Of a DNA stretch of 64,000 nucleotides, positions 19,690-28,359 are shown one piece after another. Numbering within the stretch: the stretch's first letter is position 1; the number at the start of each line of letters is the position of its first letter. Source of the DNA: Marinomonas spartinae. Lineage in GTDB: Bacteria > Pseudomonadota > Gammaproteobacteria > Pseudomonadales > Marinomonadaceae. A model generated the notes under the pieces. It ran no database searches. It was given only the letters and a program-made list of their open reading frames with translations, and had not been told where the DNA came from. The stretch is from assembly GCF_900089775.1 (NCBI RefSeq), contig NZ_FLOB01000003.1:248001-312000 (forward strand). Reading direction: 5' to 3'. Both the position numbers and the translations under genes were made by a program.

Positions 19690-20157
19690 TTACTCTCCAT
19701 TTGTTATGTCGTGTGCTCTAAAAACCGACACCCACTCGCCATTGTTTAGTTGGCAATCCAAGCGAAAATTCACTCGATTCGGATCCCCAACCCCTTGTTG
19801 TGTTGCCCTATCCCGCTCCACCTTGATATTGATCGCCTGCAAGTGCCCTTCGTCGATCAGCCACTGCACCGCTTGGGTGAGGTAATCGTGCATGGCGTTG
19901 AGCGTTTCTTGGGTAATCTTGCTACGGCTCAACAACCACAACTTGCTGCCCAAGCTTTGCTTATCGGGCAAATCCATATCGCCCCAGTAGCCGCGTTTGT
20001 CTTGGCTACCATCGGGCAAGAGATCATCGTCACTGGCTCGCGCATCGGTAAAGAGCGAGATGGAAATTGCATTGTCCAGCCAAGTCAGCGCGTCGTCGGT
20101 GGTGGGGACGATGTCCAAACCGCCCAAGGCATTGCTGTACGCTAAAGAAATCATCAT
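19690..20157 (-). CDS. Mu gp46-like baseplate protein
   Basis: 155 residues of the phage GP46 family, related to the gp25-type wedge proteins. DDLLPDGSQDKRGYWGDMDLPDKQSLGSKLWLLSRSK is characteristic of the family (only part quoted here: RGYWGD and GSKLWLLSR). Its start overlaps the end of the spike gene. Confidence 0.86.
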   Translation of the reverse strand: MMISLAYSNALGGLDIVPTTDDALTWLDNAISISLFTDARASDDDLLPDGSQDKRGYWGDMDLPDKQSLGSKLWLLSRSKITQETLNAMHDYLTQAVQWLIDEGHLQAINIKVERDRATQQGVGDPNRVNFRLDCQLNNGEWVSVFRAHDITNGE

Positions 20158-20777
20158 TGCGGACCTCCTGTGTTGCTGCCGTTATTACCATTACTGTGAA
20201 CATGACCCGTTAAGCTAATGCCGCTGGCGACCACCTCTTTCACCTGCATGGTGCCGTCTTTCCCCATACTTCCTGAGCCCGCGGCGTTGACAAAGCTGGC
20301 CCCTTGCACCACGCTCGCAGCGGTGATTTTGTCTTGCGAGGTGATATGCCCTTGGGCCTCGATCGTCTCAGCCACGGTCAACTTGCCTGTCATATGGGTG
20401 TGGGGCGTCACCAGTTCCACTTTAGTGGCCGCTTCCACGCTGATGGTGCGGTCTTTTTTCAGATGCACCTTGTCCCCATGGTGGTTGTAAATCGCCGCTT
20501 CCCCTTCGTCGATCACCAAGCGATAACGCTGGTCTCCCGCCATAATGGCGACGCTGTTGGAGCCATTGCCATTAAAGGCCAGCACCACAGTTTCCGCATT
20601 CGGCAAGGGATGCGAGGTAAAACCAAAGGGCTCCACATGCTCTACGTTATCCAGGGGCATACCGCCTTCTTGCTGAACTTGAAAGTAGCGAATCTTGTTG
20701 GCGTATCGCACTCGACGAATCAAGGCACGCCCCGCCAAACGGCGGATTTTCCGAACTAAACTGTTTACCATATCCAT
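20154..20777 (-). CDS. Baseplate spike protein, gpV / Mu gp45-like
   Basis: 207 residues. The N-terminal half is the OB-fold of gpV-type central spikes; the middle is rich in short beta repeats. The C-terminus has HVHSN, an HxH motif of the kind that binds iron at the tip of P2 and Mu spikes. It pierces the target membrane in contractile tails (family knowledge). Intact, which supports a working tail. Confidence 0.87.
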   Translation of the reverse strand: MDMVNSLVRKIRRLAGRALIRRVRYANKIRYFQVQQEGGMPLDNVEHVEPFGFTSHPLPNAETVVLAFNGNGSNSVAIMAGDQRYRLVIDEGEAAIYNHHGDKVHLKKDRTISVEAATKVELVTPHTHMTGKLTVAETIEAQGHITSQDKITAASVVQGASFVNAAGSGSMGKDGTMQVKEVVASGISLTGHVHSNGNNGSNTGGPQ

Positions 20778-20779
20778 GC

Positions 20780-21877
20780 TTACTTCCCCTTAACGGGCTT
20801 AAGATCAAACGCCCCTTTTGGCAACAGATGAATCTCCGTCGTCGAGCCGCCTTCGTTGAGCATCAAACGGGTTTCCGTGATCAACAGCTCCCCATCCCAG
20901 CCCATCCAAGGGTCTTGTACCGAGACCAAGGCATTGGGTGCCCAAAGCGTGCCATTCGGTGTTTGTCGCCAGCCTTGCACGGTATAAGTCATGGTTTTGG
21001 CGCGGCTTTCATTCACATTTTTCTGCCACTTAGCCCGTGTTTCACAGGCAGCCACATCCGCTGGTCCATCGGCGCTCAAGGCAAACGGACGATAGCGCCC
21101 CGCTGCCGTTACCTTGGCCTGATTCTGGGTAATGGCTTTGGCATCCTGATTCGTCGATGGGGTTTTCATCTGTTGCCCTGTCACCGTGTATTCGCTGAAC
21201 ACCCCACGGGCACTGAAGTGGCCAGAAGCACTTTGAATGTTTTCTCCAAGTACCAAGGCCACCTCGGCCAAGTCCGCTCCCGCTCGGGTAATCTGCAAAT
21301 TCCCTGACCAATCCGATACCAAGAGCACTGCTTTCAGACGCGCTAACCCTTCGAGAAACTCCCAAATGGATTGCCCAAGATCCAACATTTGATCACTCTT
21401 AAATACGTCGTTGGCGGCGTCTTTGGCACTGTCTGCCACGCTGACCTCAATTCCAAAGGGCGCACATAATTGACGAGCAATGCCCGCCAGAGTTTGTCCG
21501 ACCTGAAATTGCTTACCCACGGTGGTGCAATCGATCAAGTCGCCGATTTTGCTGCGCCCCGTCACGTTCAGTTGATGGCTCTTACTGGAATACGAGACGT
21601 TCACATCGTCGATATAACCAGCAATGATGGGCTCATCGTTGACGTACACGGTGACGCTCATACCGGGTTGCACGGCACGGGCTGACGCGCTGTGGCCGCC
21701 TAGGCCAGTGGCCTCTAAACTGTCCGTCAGGGACAATTCAAACGAATGGGCTCCCCGCTCCATGGAGCGAGCAATGGCGGCTTGCGTCCAAAAGCGATGC
21801 ACCTTGTTATCAATGCTCACCAACAATCGATCAGTGGCGCCCTCCTTGGCACCAAACACATGCTGTAATTCGTTCAT
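20780..21877 (-). CDS. Baseplate hub protein, Mu gp44 (P)-like
   Basis: 365 residues of the phage hub / VgrG-Pvc8 family (RLLVSIDNKVHRFWTQAAIARSME at the N-terminus, family pattern). It connects the tube to the spike. It overlaps the gp43-like gene by four bases. Confidence 0.87.
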   Translation of the reverse strand: MNELQHVFGAKEGATDRLLVSIDNKVHRFWTQAAIARSMERGAHSFELSLTDSLEATGLGGHSASARAVQPGMSVTVYVNDEPIIAGYIDDVNVSYSSKSHQLNVTGRSKIGDLIDCTTVGKQFQVGQTLAGIARQLCAPFGIEVSVADSAKDAANDVFKSDQMLDLGQSIWEFLEGLARLKAVLLVSDWSGNLQITRAGADLAEVALVLGENIQSASGHFSARGVFSEYTVTGQQMKTPSTNQDAKAITQNQAKVTAAGRYRPFALSADGPADVAACETRAKWQKNVNESRAKTMTYTVQGWRQTPNGTLWAPNALVSVQDPWMGWDGELLITETRLMLNEGGSTTEIHLLPKGAFDLKPVKGK

Positions 21878-23112
21878 TTCAGCACCTCCAGTTCCACTCC
21901 AGCGGGCACGCTACAAGGGTTGGGTAGTCCATTACGGCGGATAAACTCCAACTCACGACGGGCATCCCCATAGAGGTTGTAAGCCATCACCAACGCAGGG
22001 ACGGATTGCTCTAATTGCGTTGTCGCTTCCGTCGCTAAGTTTGGCTCCAGCTCATCAATGCGTTTCATAATGGCGGTTTGCACATCTGCCCACGCCTCGT
22101 AGGCTTGATCCGTGCCCACTTCGATCAAATCGTCGATTTGCGCCAACACCAGATCCCGCGTTTTACGCGCCTCATTTAAGGTGGTAAACAAGCCCGTTTG
22201 CGTGACCATGGCCTGGGCCATGGACAAGGTCGCGTTGGCCGTAAACAGGGTATTCAACGCCGCTTTGTTCAAGGCTTCCTGTTGCCGATTAAAGGTCATG
22301 GTCACGGTATTCACTTGCTTGGTCAGATCCGTCGCGAAGGTGTCCAAGGTTTCTTGATAGCCAGACAACACGGCTTTCATGTCGTCCATGTCGTCAAACA
22401 CCATGCTCACGACTTCGTTTACCCCTTTGGCCAGTGCTTCGGGGTTCGTCAGATAGTCGTCCAGCTTGCCGACAAAATCGTCGATCTTGCCCACTACCTT
22501 GCCCACTACCTTGCCCACTACCTTGCTCCCTACCTGCGACAACGGCGTCAGTAATCCCATCATTTGGCCGTTTAAATGACTCAGTAAGGTGGCACCTTGC
22601 TGCAGTAAATCCCGCGCCGCGTCTTCCACAAAAGACGCGTTTTTATCGACGCTAAAGGTCTTAGCAAAATCCGCTTGTACCGTTTGCGACGCTTGGTCAA
22701 TCGCCTTGGCTAACACACTGGCGCTGCTGATTGATACAGGGAAAGATAAAGCCCCAGCCCGCACATATTGCACAGTAAATTGACAGTATCCGCCCCGTTG
22801 CGTACGGATGGTCCAGTCGTAATCCGTTACCTGAATCATCAAGGTGCCAAGATAGGGGTGCACCAACTTACCCGCCCCAGGCTTATTCAAGGCTTGCATC
22901 AATTGATTGCGCGCCAGGTCGTAATCCTGCCCTGCAACAAAGAGTGTCAAACGTTCAGACTCGGCTTTTTTGCCTAAATCTTCCGCAAAATACACGTCCT
23001 GTTGCGGGTACTCATGTACCGCCACCCGTCGACCGGCTTGGCCACTGGCCTGCTCGGTAAAAAAGCGCACGCCACGAAAGGTGCCTTGCTGTAATCGATC
23101 TCGCCACGTCAT
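21874..23112 (-). CDS. Mu gp43 (N)-like tail/DNA circulation protein
   Basis: 412 residues. The N-terminal domain (MTWRDRLQQGTFRGVRFFTE...) is the DNA circulation protein N domain, a tail hub component in Mu-like phages. The middle is mainly helical. Residues about 197-208 are a VVGK triplet repeat coded by three 12 bp units at 22489-22524. Lies between tape measure and hub, as in Mu. Confidence 0.87.
   Translation of the reverse strand: MTWRDRLQQGTFRGVRFFTEQASGQAGRRVAVHEYPQQDVYFAEDLGKKAESERLTLFVAGQDYDLARNQLMQALNKPGAGKLVHPYLGTLMIQVTDYDWTIRTQRGGYCQFTVQYVRAGALSFPVSISSASVLAKAIDQASQTVQADFAKTFSVDKNASFVEDAARDLLQQGATLLSHLNGQMMGLLTPLSQVGSKVVGKVVGKVVGKIDDFVGKLDDYLTNPEALAKGVNEVVSMVFDDMDDMKAVLSGYQETLDTFATDLTKQVNTVTMTFNRQQEALNKAALNTLFTANATLSMAQAMVTQTGLFTTLNEARKTRDLVLAQIDDLIEVGTDQAYEAWADVQTAIMKRIDELEPNLATEATTQLEQSVPALVMAYNLYGDARRELEFIRRNGLPNPCSVPAGVELEVLK
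22489..22524. repeat. Three 12 bp tandem repeats inside the gp43-like gene
   Basis: GCCCACTACCTT occurs three times in a row and encodes (VVGK)3. The unit length keeps the frame, so copy number changes would only lengthen or shorten a helical linker. Confidence 0.9.
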
Positions 23113-24617
23113 GGATGGCCTCCCATTGAACTTCCTGCGATGGACAAGTTCAGGTTATGGGCCGTCACCGACGACACCGTTACACGCTTGTCTTCCACGC
23201 TGATTTTGATTTCTCCATGCACTTTATCTAGCGCGGCGTCTGCCGCCCCCTGTGCGTTGGGCTTACTTGCTTTGCTAGGCGCCTTCTCCTCATCGTCACC
23301 GGTGAACCAGCTGGTTAAACGGCTGCCGAAGGATTCCCCAACGGCACCACCGCCCATGGAGCCCAAAACGCCACCGATCAGACCACCCACCGCCGTGCCA
23401 ATCACTGGCACCACCGAGCCAATGGCGGCCCCTGCCGCTGCTCCGCCCCAAGTACCTAAGCCAGACCCGACGACCGAGCCCACCACGCCACCGGATTGTT
23501 TGACCTTCTCCTTCACGCTGGCATCGCCATTCCACACTTCCGCCAGCTCAGCGGAACCCACCAGGGCGTTGACAACACCATTGCCCTTAATGCCCTTTAT
23601 CCATTTCGATGGCTGAAAACGCTTAGCAGGCACCGCAGGCTTGTCAAAATCCGCATCCACTTTGTCCACTAGATGCGGCAACAAACTCTGTGGTTTACCA
23701 TGGGCTTTTGCGCCGCTGTTCTCGTTCCGGCCAGCGATATCACTCAAGTCCAACAGGGACTCGCCTTTTGTGCCGCCATTACGAAACTCTTTAATACCCT
23801 TGCCTAGATCCAACAGATCCTTGCCGATATCGACGGCGCTTTTGACCTTGTCTAGCCATGAAGGCTCGCTGGTGTTATTGGTTTGATCGCGCTGTACTGC
23901 GAACACCCCAGATTTCGGCATGTTGACCACAAAGACGCGCTGCACATTCGCCGCTGGCGTCGCCCCTTTGTTATTCGCCCCACCAGCAAGCCCATGTTCT
24001 GTTAACGCTGTTTCTGCGTTCGTTGCCAAGACGTCTTTGGATAAAGGGGAGGTGGAGACAGTCGGTTTCTGCGCCTCTTTACCTTTATCCAAAGCCTTGC
24101 CTGATAACGTGTCGACCACCGTTTGCACGGAGGTCACCACGTCTTTGCCTTCTTTGTATGCGTTGCTAACGCTTTTAAATACGCCGCTCCAGTATTCACT
24201 ACTGGTTTTCGACTTGTTGCTGGTAATGGCTTGCCATGCCGATACCGATGCCGAAGAAAACTCGTTGACTTCACCTGCGGCGTTAGACACCCCATCGATC
24301 ACCGTCGACGTTGTATCCACGGCGTGGGAAAGCTCATTCACGAGGCTTTCGGCTTGTTCCAGTACCTTATCTAGCGGGGAGTTTTCTGCCTTATCGCTCG
24401 CGTCCTGCCCTGTTTTGTCGTCTTGCTTTTTGGGCTCGCCCAGTTGCGCTTGTAAACGCTCAATAAAAGCCGATGCCTGCCCTAACGAGCTGCTAAAGGC
24501 ACCCATTACCTGCTTGCCTCGCTGGCCCATTGCTGACACCGCATCCGCATACTGCTGGGCACGCTGTACAAAGTTCTCCGCTGTCCCCATCGCAAGAGAT
24601 GCCTTTAGATCGCTCAT
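23109..24617 (-). CDS. Tail tape measure protein
   Basis: 502 residues, rather short for a myophage tape measure. The N-terminal part is helical and polar. A glycine- and alanine-rich hydrophobic stretch (GGVVGSVVGSGLGTWGGAA and AAIGSVVPVIGTAVGGLIGG) lies near residues 370-430, typical of tape measures. It follows the gp41-type chaperone and precedes gp43. Tape measure length sets tail length, so a short tail is expected. Confidence 0.85.
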   Translation of the reverse strand: MSDLKASLAMGTAENFVQRAQQYADAVSAMGQRGKQVMGAFSSSLGQASAFIERLQAQLGEPKKQDDKTGQDASDKAENSPLDKVLEQAESLVNELSHAVDTTSTVIDGVSNAAGEVNEFSSASVSAWQAITSNKSKTSSEYWSGVFKSVSNAYKEGKDVVTSVQTVVDTLSGKALDKGKEAQKPTVSTSPLSKDVLATNAETALTEHGLAGGANNKGATPAANVQRVFVVNMPKSGVFAVQRDQTNNTSEPSWLDKVKSAVDIGKDLLDLGKGIKEFRNGGTKGESLLDLSDIAGRNENSGAKAHGKPQSLLPHLVDKVDADFDKPAVPAKRFQPSKWIKGIKGNGVVNALVGSAELAEVWNGDASVKEKVKQSGGVVGSVVGSGLGTWGGAAAGAAIGSVVPVIGTAVGGLIGGVLGSMGGGAVGESFGSRLTSWFTGDDEEKAPSKASKPNAQGAADAALDKVHGEIKISVEDKRVTVSSVTAHNLNLSIAGSSMGGHP

Positions 24618-24623
24618 AAATAC

Positions 24624-24767
24624 CTACTTAATCCCTTTGAGATTGCTAGACAGGCGCACTAGCTGGCGCTCTGTCATGGAAAGAAAATCGCTACGAGTCC
24701 AAGGGAGTCGCGTTGAGAAAAGCACTAAGGCTCGCTCAATCGTCTGAGCCCGTAGCGACATCTCGCC
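24624..24767 (-). CDS. Frameshift extension of the tail assembly chaperone
   Basis: A 47-codon open frame, offset from the upstream chaperone gene, codes GEMSLRAQTIERALVLFSTR and then LPWTRSDFLSMTERQLVRLS, the usual pattern of the second half of frameshifted tail chaperones. It has no start codon with a ribosome site of its own. A -2 slip at CGGGGGC (24765-24771, minus strand) from GGG to GGG joins it to residue 115 of the upstream product, giving 162 residues. Confidence 0.72.
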   Translation of the reverse strand, partial: GEMSLRAQTIERALVLFSTRLPWTRSDFLSMTERQLVRLSSNLKGIK

Positions 24768-25110
24768 CCCGTTCAACCATCGCCTTAGCGGTCGCCATGT
24801 CCATCGCTGTCACGCCCTTTTGCAGTAAGTCCAAATCGATATCCGACAACAGCTTGAACTGCTCGACTTCCAGTGGCCCTTGGATCTCCCCAAGGGAGGC
24901 CACTTGGCGACGCAGTGTGTTGACGCCCATTAAGGCATTGGACAGCAATAAAGTGGGCTCAAATTTGCCTTCCCCATTGGGGGCCATTATCACTCGCTCG
25001 GATTCCTCCATGGCGGCGATGATGTCCCCCGCCGATAACGGCCGCAAAGTGGCCTTAAGATGCTGCTTTTCTCCGACCATAAGGCCTTTTTCTAACGTGA
25101 CTTGATGCAT
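24736..25110 (-). CDS. Tail assembly chaperone, Mu gp41-like
   Basis: 124 residues (MHQVTLEKGLMVGEKQHLKATLRPLSAGD). It belongs to the tail assembly chaperone group placed between the tube and tape measure genes. It ends in its own frame at TGA but carries a G-run near codon 114-115 that allows a shift into the extension at 24624-24767. AGAGGAAATC precedes the ATG. Confidence 0.82.
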   Translation of the reverse strand: MHQVTLEKGLMVGEKQHLKATLRPLSAGDIIAAMEESERVIMAPNGEGKFEPTLLLSNALMGVNTLRRQVASLGEIQGPLEVEQFKLLSDIDLDLLQKGVTAMDMATAKAMVERGRDVATGSDD

Positions 25111-25205
25111 GATGATTTCCTCTAATCGATGGTCTCACGGGGCGCTTATGCCTAAGCGCCCACCCTTGCTATGTGTTGCTCTGCGCCAATGGCGATGAAT
25201 CGGGC

Positions 25206-25562
25206 TTACTTCACCAAATCCGCACTGATGCCTTGCATTTTGCAGCTGTATTCACCGCCGGATAACACCGGTGGCTCGGTCATCCAAGCGCCGTTGATGA
25301 CCCACACTTTGTTGTTGTCGTCTTGTACGGTGACATTCACATCCACCAAATTACGCAACAGGTTTTGATCGATATCGCTGGTATTAACGATTTTGAATTC
25401 ACACGATGGGGCCACTGGCTCCTCGGTAAAACCTGCCACACCGGTGTCAGCCATCACGGCATCACGCTTGCTGCCGCCTGGGTTAAACGTTGCGCCAGAC
25501 AGCGAGTTCACGCGTCCAATCGTTGGAATATCGAAATACAGTTTCTTTGCGACCTTAGCCAT
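25206..25562 (-). CDS. Contractile tail tube protein, Mu gpM-like
   Basis: 118 residues (MAKVAKKLYFDIPTIGRVNSLSGATFNPGG) of the Mu-type tail tube family. ATG 25560-25562 is chosen for the TAGGAGC ribosome site. It follows the sheath gene as in all myophages. Confidence 0.86.
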   Translation of the reverse strand: MAKVAKKLYFDIPTIGRVNSLSGATFNPGGSKRDAVMADTGVAGFTEEPVAPSCEFKIVNTSDIDQNLLRNLVDVNVTVQDDNNKVWVINGAWMTEPPVLSGGEYSCKMQGISADLVK

Positions 25563-25660
25563 GTCTTTGCTCCTACTTGTTAAGCATTGTTTCAAGCGCT
25601 CTGTTAAACGCTCGGATTAAAAACGGTGAGCCCTTCCTTTGTAGAAAAGGCCCCGCTGAG

Positions 25661-27118
25661 TTAAATGATGAATTGTTGTTTGCCTGCACTCACACGCAAT
25701 TGGTTCACCAGGTTCGGTGTATCTCGCCAGTTCAGACGGTTCGCATCGTCTGCATCGCGTTCCACAATGAGTTTTTCCGTGTAGGTATCAAAATCCTCAA
25801 CCCAGCCCTTTTGCTCCATAGAGCGGTACAAAGACAGCAGCTGACCACGAATAATCTGCGGCGTAACAATCGCCTGACCCGCGCCGTATTGCGTGCCATC
25901 GCTCGCCAATTTATGACGTGGATAGTGTTGCGAAATCATCAAACGCTGTTCGTAACGAATACGCTCCAAGGTTTCTGGCGTACAGATGTCCAAATAGCTG
26001 GCATCGCTAAGGCCGCTGGCATTGTTTTGATACATGGTGATTTGACGCTCAATGCGACAGGTGCCATCGCTGCCCACGGTGAAGGTGGAAATACCATCGA
26101 ACAACAACAAGTTGCGCTCGCTTTGGCTCCAACGCTGATGGCGACTTGGTGCCAACATACCTTTCAACACCAAGGTTTGCAGTGGTCGTGCTGGATCAAT
26201 CGCCAAGGCTTTCGCCGCCACCGCCGCGTTAATCGCCGATACCAAATAAGTCGGCGTTGGGCTAGTGCCCGTTGCCATGCAGCTTACGTGCGGGCTATTG
26301 CGTTTTGAGCCAAACGTACCGGTTTCGCCATGAGTACCGGCAAAAGCAATAAAGGCACGACAACCAATCTGACGCATAGGGCCAAAGCGATCGCCCAATT
26401 CCGTCTCAAGAGACACTAGGTTGGCGGTATCCGTGAACGGACAGACCATCCAGTTAAACCACTCATCACCCATGGCATCCAGGGCCACGGACACATCTGG
26501 GTTACCCGCACCGCCAGATAGATTCGCAAACGAAAGCGTCAAACCAGACGGCATGGCTTCGTCGTAGAAGCTGGCGCGCAGATCCAATCCATTAAAGACT
26601 TCGCCCTTATGACGTGCCGTAACGGTCACTACCGCATCCGCAGCACTTGCTGTAACAGGCAGATCCAATGCCGCGTTGATTTGTGCCGCAATGGACGAGG
26701 CAACGGTTGCCACCGAATCACCGGCACTTACTCCCACACTTAAGCGTGTGCCACCCACATACAGGGCCACTGTGCCCGCACTAATCGGAGCGGTTGCGAC
26801 GGTAATCGAGCCTGCGGCCGCTGTGCCGCTGGCGTTGTCGTCTAGGGCAATCGCCCACATTTCGGTGTCCGTATTGGCATTCAAAAACGCCGCACATTGA
26901 CCCGCCAACATCGAGCCTTGACCAAATAAGGCCGTCGCTTGAGTCGGATCGGTTACACGCACCGGAATGCCCGCCGCTTGTGTGCCTGTATTCAAACGCT
27001 GACCGGCAATGGCCACTTTGAACATAGTGGACGACGCGCCTGCCAGCTCGTTATTGAACTCAATGTACGTCCCTGGATTGCGTAGCGTCGCGGGAATATT
27101 GTCAAAAGAAATAGCCAT
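25661..27118 (-). CDS. Contractile tail sheath protein, Mu gpL-like
   Basis: 485 residues of the Mu-type sheath family (MAISFDNIPATLRNPGTYIE; C-terminal GQAIVTPQIIRGQLLSLYR). Contraction of this polymer drives the tube through the target envelope. Full length with no frame breaks. The best single marker that this element has a contractile tail. Confidence 0.93.
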   Translation of the reverse strand: MAISFDNIPATLRNPGTYIEFNNELAGASSTMFKVAIAGQRLNTGTQAAGIPVRVTDPTQATALFGQGSMLAGQCAAFLNANTDTEMWAIALDDNASGTAAAGSITVATAPISAGTVALYVGGTRLSVGVSAGDSVATVASSIAAQINAALDLPVTASAADAVVTVTARHKGEVFNGLDLRASFYDEAMPSGLTLSFANLSGGAGNPDVSVALDAMGDEWFNWMVCPFTDTANLVSLETELGDRFGPMRQIGCRAFIAFAGTHGETGTFGSKRNSPHVSCMATGTSPTPTYLVSAINAAVAAKALAIDPARPLQTLVLKGMLAPSRHQRWSQSERNLLLFDGISTFTVGSDGTCRIERQITMYQNNASGLSDASYLDICTPETLERIRYEQRLMISQHYPRHKLASDGTQYGAGQAIVTPQIIRGQLLSLYRSMEQKGWVEDFDTYTEKLIVERDADDANRLNWRDTPNLVNQLRVSAGKQQFII

Positions 27119-27120
27119 AA

Positions 27121-27291
27121 TTATTTGTCTCCTAAAGATTGAATGGCGATAAGGTCGCCGTCGCTAATACGACGACGGTAATAGCTCGTTAGCACCACAT
27201 CGATACCGTCCTTCGGTATGATCTGGCCGTTCTCTTTGCGTACCTGACGCCCTTTGGCAGGACGAACAGTCACGGCGGCTTTTGCTTGCAT
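27121..27291 (-). CDS. DUF2635 protein, Mu gp38-like
   Basis: 56 residues (MQAKAAVTVRPAKGRQVRKENGQ) of DUF2635, a small gene found directly before the sheath gene in Mu-like phages. AAGGAGC precedes the ATG at 27289-27291. Function unknown. Confidence 0.8.
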   Translation of the reverse strand: MQAKAAVTVRPAKGRQVRKENGQIIPKDGIDVVLTSYYRRRISDGDLIAIQSLGDK

Positions 27292-27336
27292 ACTTGCTCC
27301 TTTGCTAAAATGTCTTTGGTAGGTAGAAAGTCCCAC

Positions 27337-27852
27337 CTACAAGACCTTGGTGTCAGCGGCGATTAAGACCTGCTTGCCATCGAGCGTTGTCTCATCGGCG
27401 TGGTAGCGTAAAAAATCGTCCAGATCGTCAAGCGCCACCTGATCCGGCCATGGCATCAGCAAACTAAACTCAAGCTCATGGCATTGATAACCGGTTTGAT
27501 CCTCCGCCAAATGCGCCAGATTCTTCACCGACTTAAACATCAGCCCATCCGCTTGCTCCAGCTCCAAGCCATGCAAAGCCTGCAGCAAACGCACTATCAA
27601 GGCATACGCGGACGACTGCTCATCGCCTGCGGGATACTGGGTGATCAAATACAGCGTCCAGCGGCTTTTTAGCTTGTTCTCGTCGAACAACTTGCCCTTA
27701 GTGAAACTGGTGTACACCGCTGGTGCACTCAGCAACATGCTGTTCACCACATCCTTGCTCCAATGACCCGGATGGCTCGCCACCTCTTTCACATGACTGC
27801 CCAAGGCCGTGGTAATCGCGGCTTTAAGCGCACTGTCTACTTGAGCAAACAT
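27337..27852 (-). CDS. Mu gp37-like tail protein (DUF1834)
   Basis: 171 residues (MFAQVDSALKAAITTALGSHVKEV) of the gp37 family, near the head-tail boundary in Mu. It is the first gene of the tail operon here; in Mu the head genes end just upstream. In this element a 500 bp non-coding gap and a plus-strand gene replace them. Confidence 0.8.
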   Translation of the reverse strand: MFAQVDSALKAAITTALGSHVKEVASHPGHWSKDVVNSMLLSAPAVYTSFTKGKLFDENKLKSRWTLYLITQYPAGDEQSSAYALIVRLLQALHGLELEQADGLMFKSVKNLAHLAEDQTGYQCHELEFSLLMPWPDQVALDDLDDFLRYHADETTLDGKQVLIAADTKVL

Positions 27853-28359
27853 CAAATAAAACCCTCATATTGAAAACTCATCTCACCCACTGGGTGAGCG
27901 CCGAAAAGCGTCTGCGTTTCGATAAGGCAAGATTAAAGGGAAGCCAACTTTCACGAACCGAGACACAGTTCAGCGTTAGAAGAAAAAAACAGAACCAGAA
28001 AAGGAAAGAATGAGCGAAGAGAGCTTGAGAAAAGACAACGAAAGAAGAGACAGCAAAAAGCATCCACAAAACCAACAAGACACACTTGAGTTCAGCGGAG
28101 CAAAAGAGAGTTCAGTGGAGCAAACAAGAGTTCAGTAGGAAAAAAGCAATGGACAAGACAGACTTATCAAGACGGCATAAACAAACCGCCCCGTAAACCC
28201 CGTTAGCCCCCCGTTAGAAACGCATTTCCCGAAAAACACAGGGCAATATAGTGGGTCGAGGGTTATGAGGCATGAGGGGGACGAGAGAAATGAGGTTAGA
28301 ATAGGATTGTGGTATAAAGCTGACGCTATCGATATTCATCATCTAAAAAGGACATTCAC
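27853..28359. other. Gap where the Mu head module is missing, with tandem repeats
   Basis: 507 bp of A-rich, non-coding sequence between the first tail gene (minus) and a plus-strand DUF6881-like gene. It contains about three 20 bp repeats at 28088-28147. It must hold a promoter for the tail operon on the minus strand and one for the plus-strand gene; neither was identified with confidence. Confidence 0.6.
28088..28147. repeat. 20 bp tandem repeats, about three copies
   Basis: GAGTTCAG starts at 28088, 28108 and 28128 with an exact 20 bp period. Copies one and two share GAGTTCAGYGGAGCAAA; the third decays after GAGTTCAGT. Confidence 0.85.

Noticed and set aside
22489..22524. Short tandem repeats as a CRISPR-like array
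   Set aside because: Units are 12 bp, contiguous, without spacers, and code for a VVGK repeat inside a gene.
27878..28078. Open frame of 66 codons, minus strand
   Set aside because: Hydrophobic low-complexity product, no ribosome site, inside the A-rich gap; looks like chance.
28088..28147. 20 bp repeats as a CRISPR array
   Set aside because: No spacers between the copies and no cas genes in the window.
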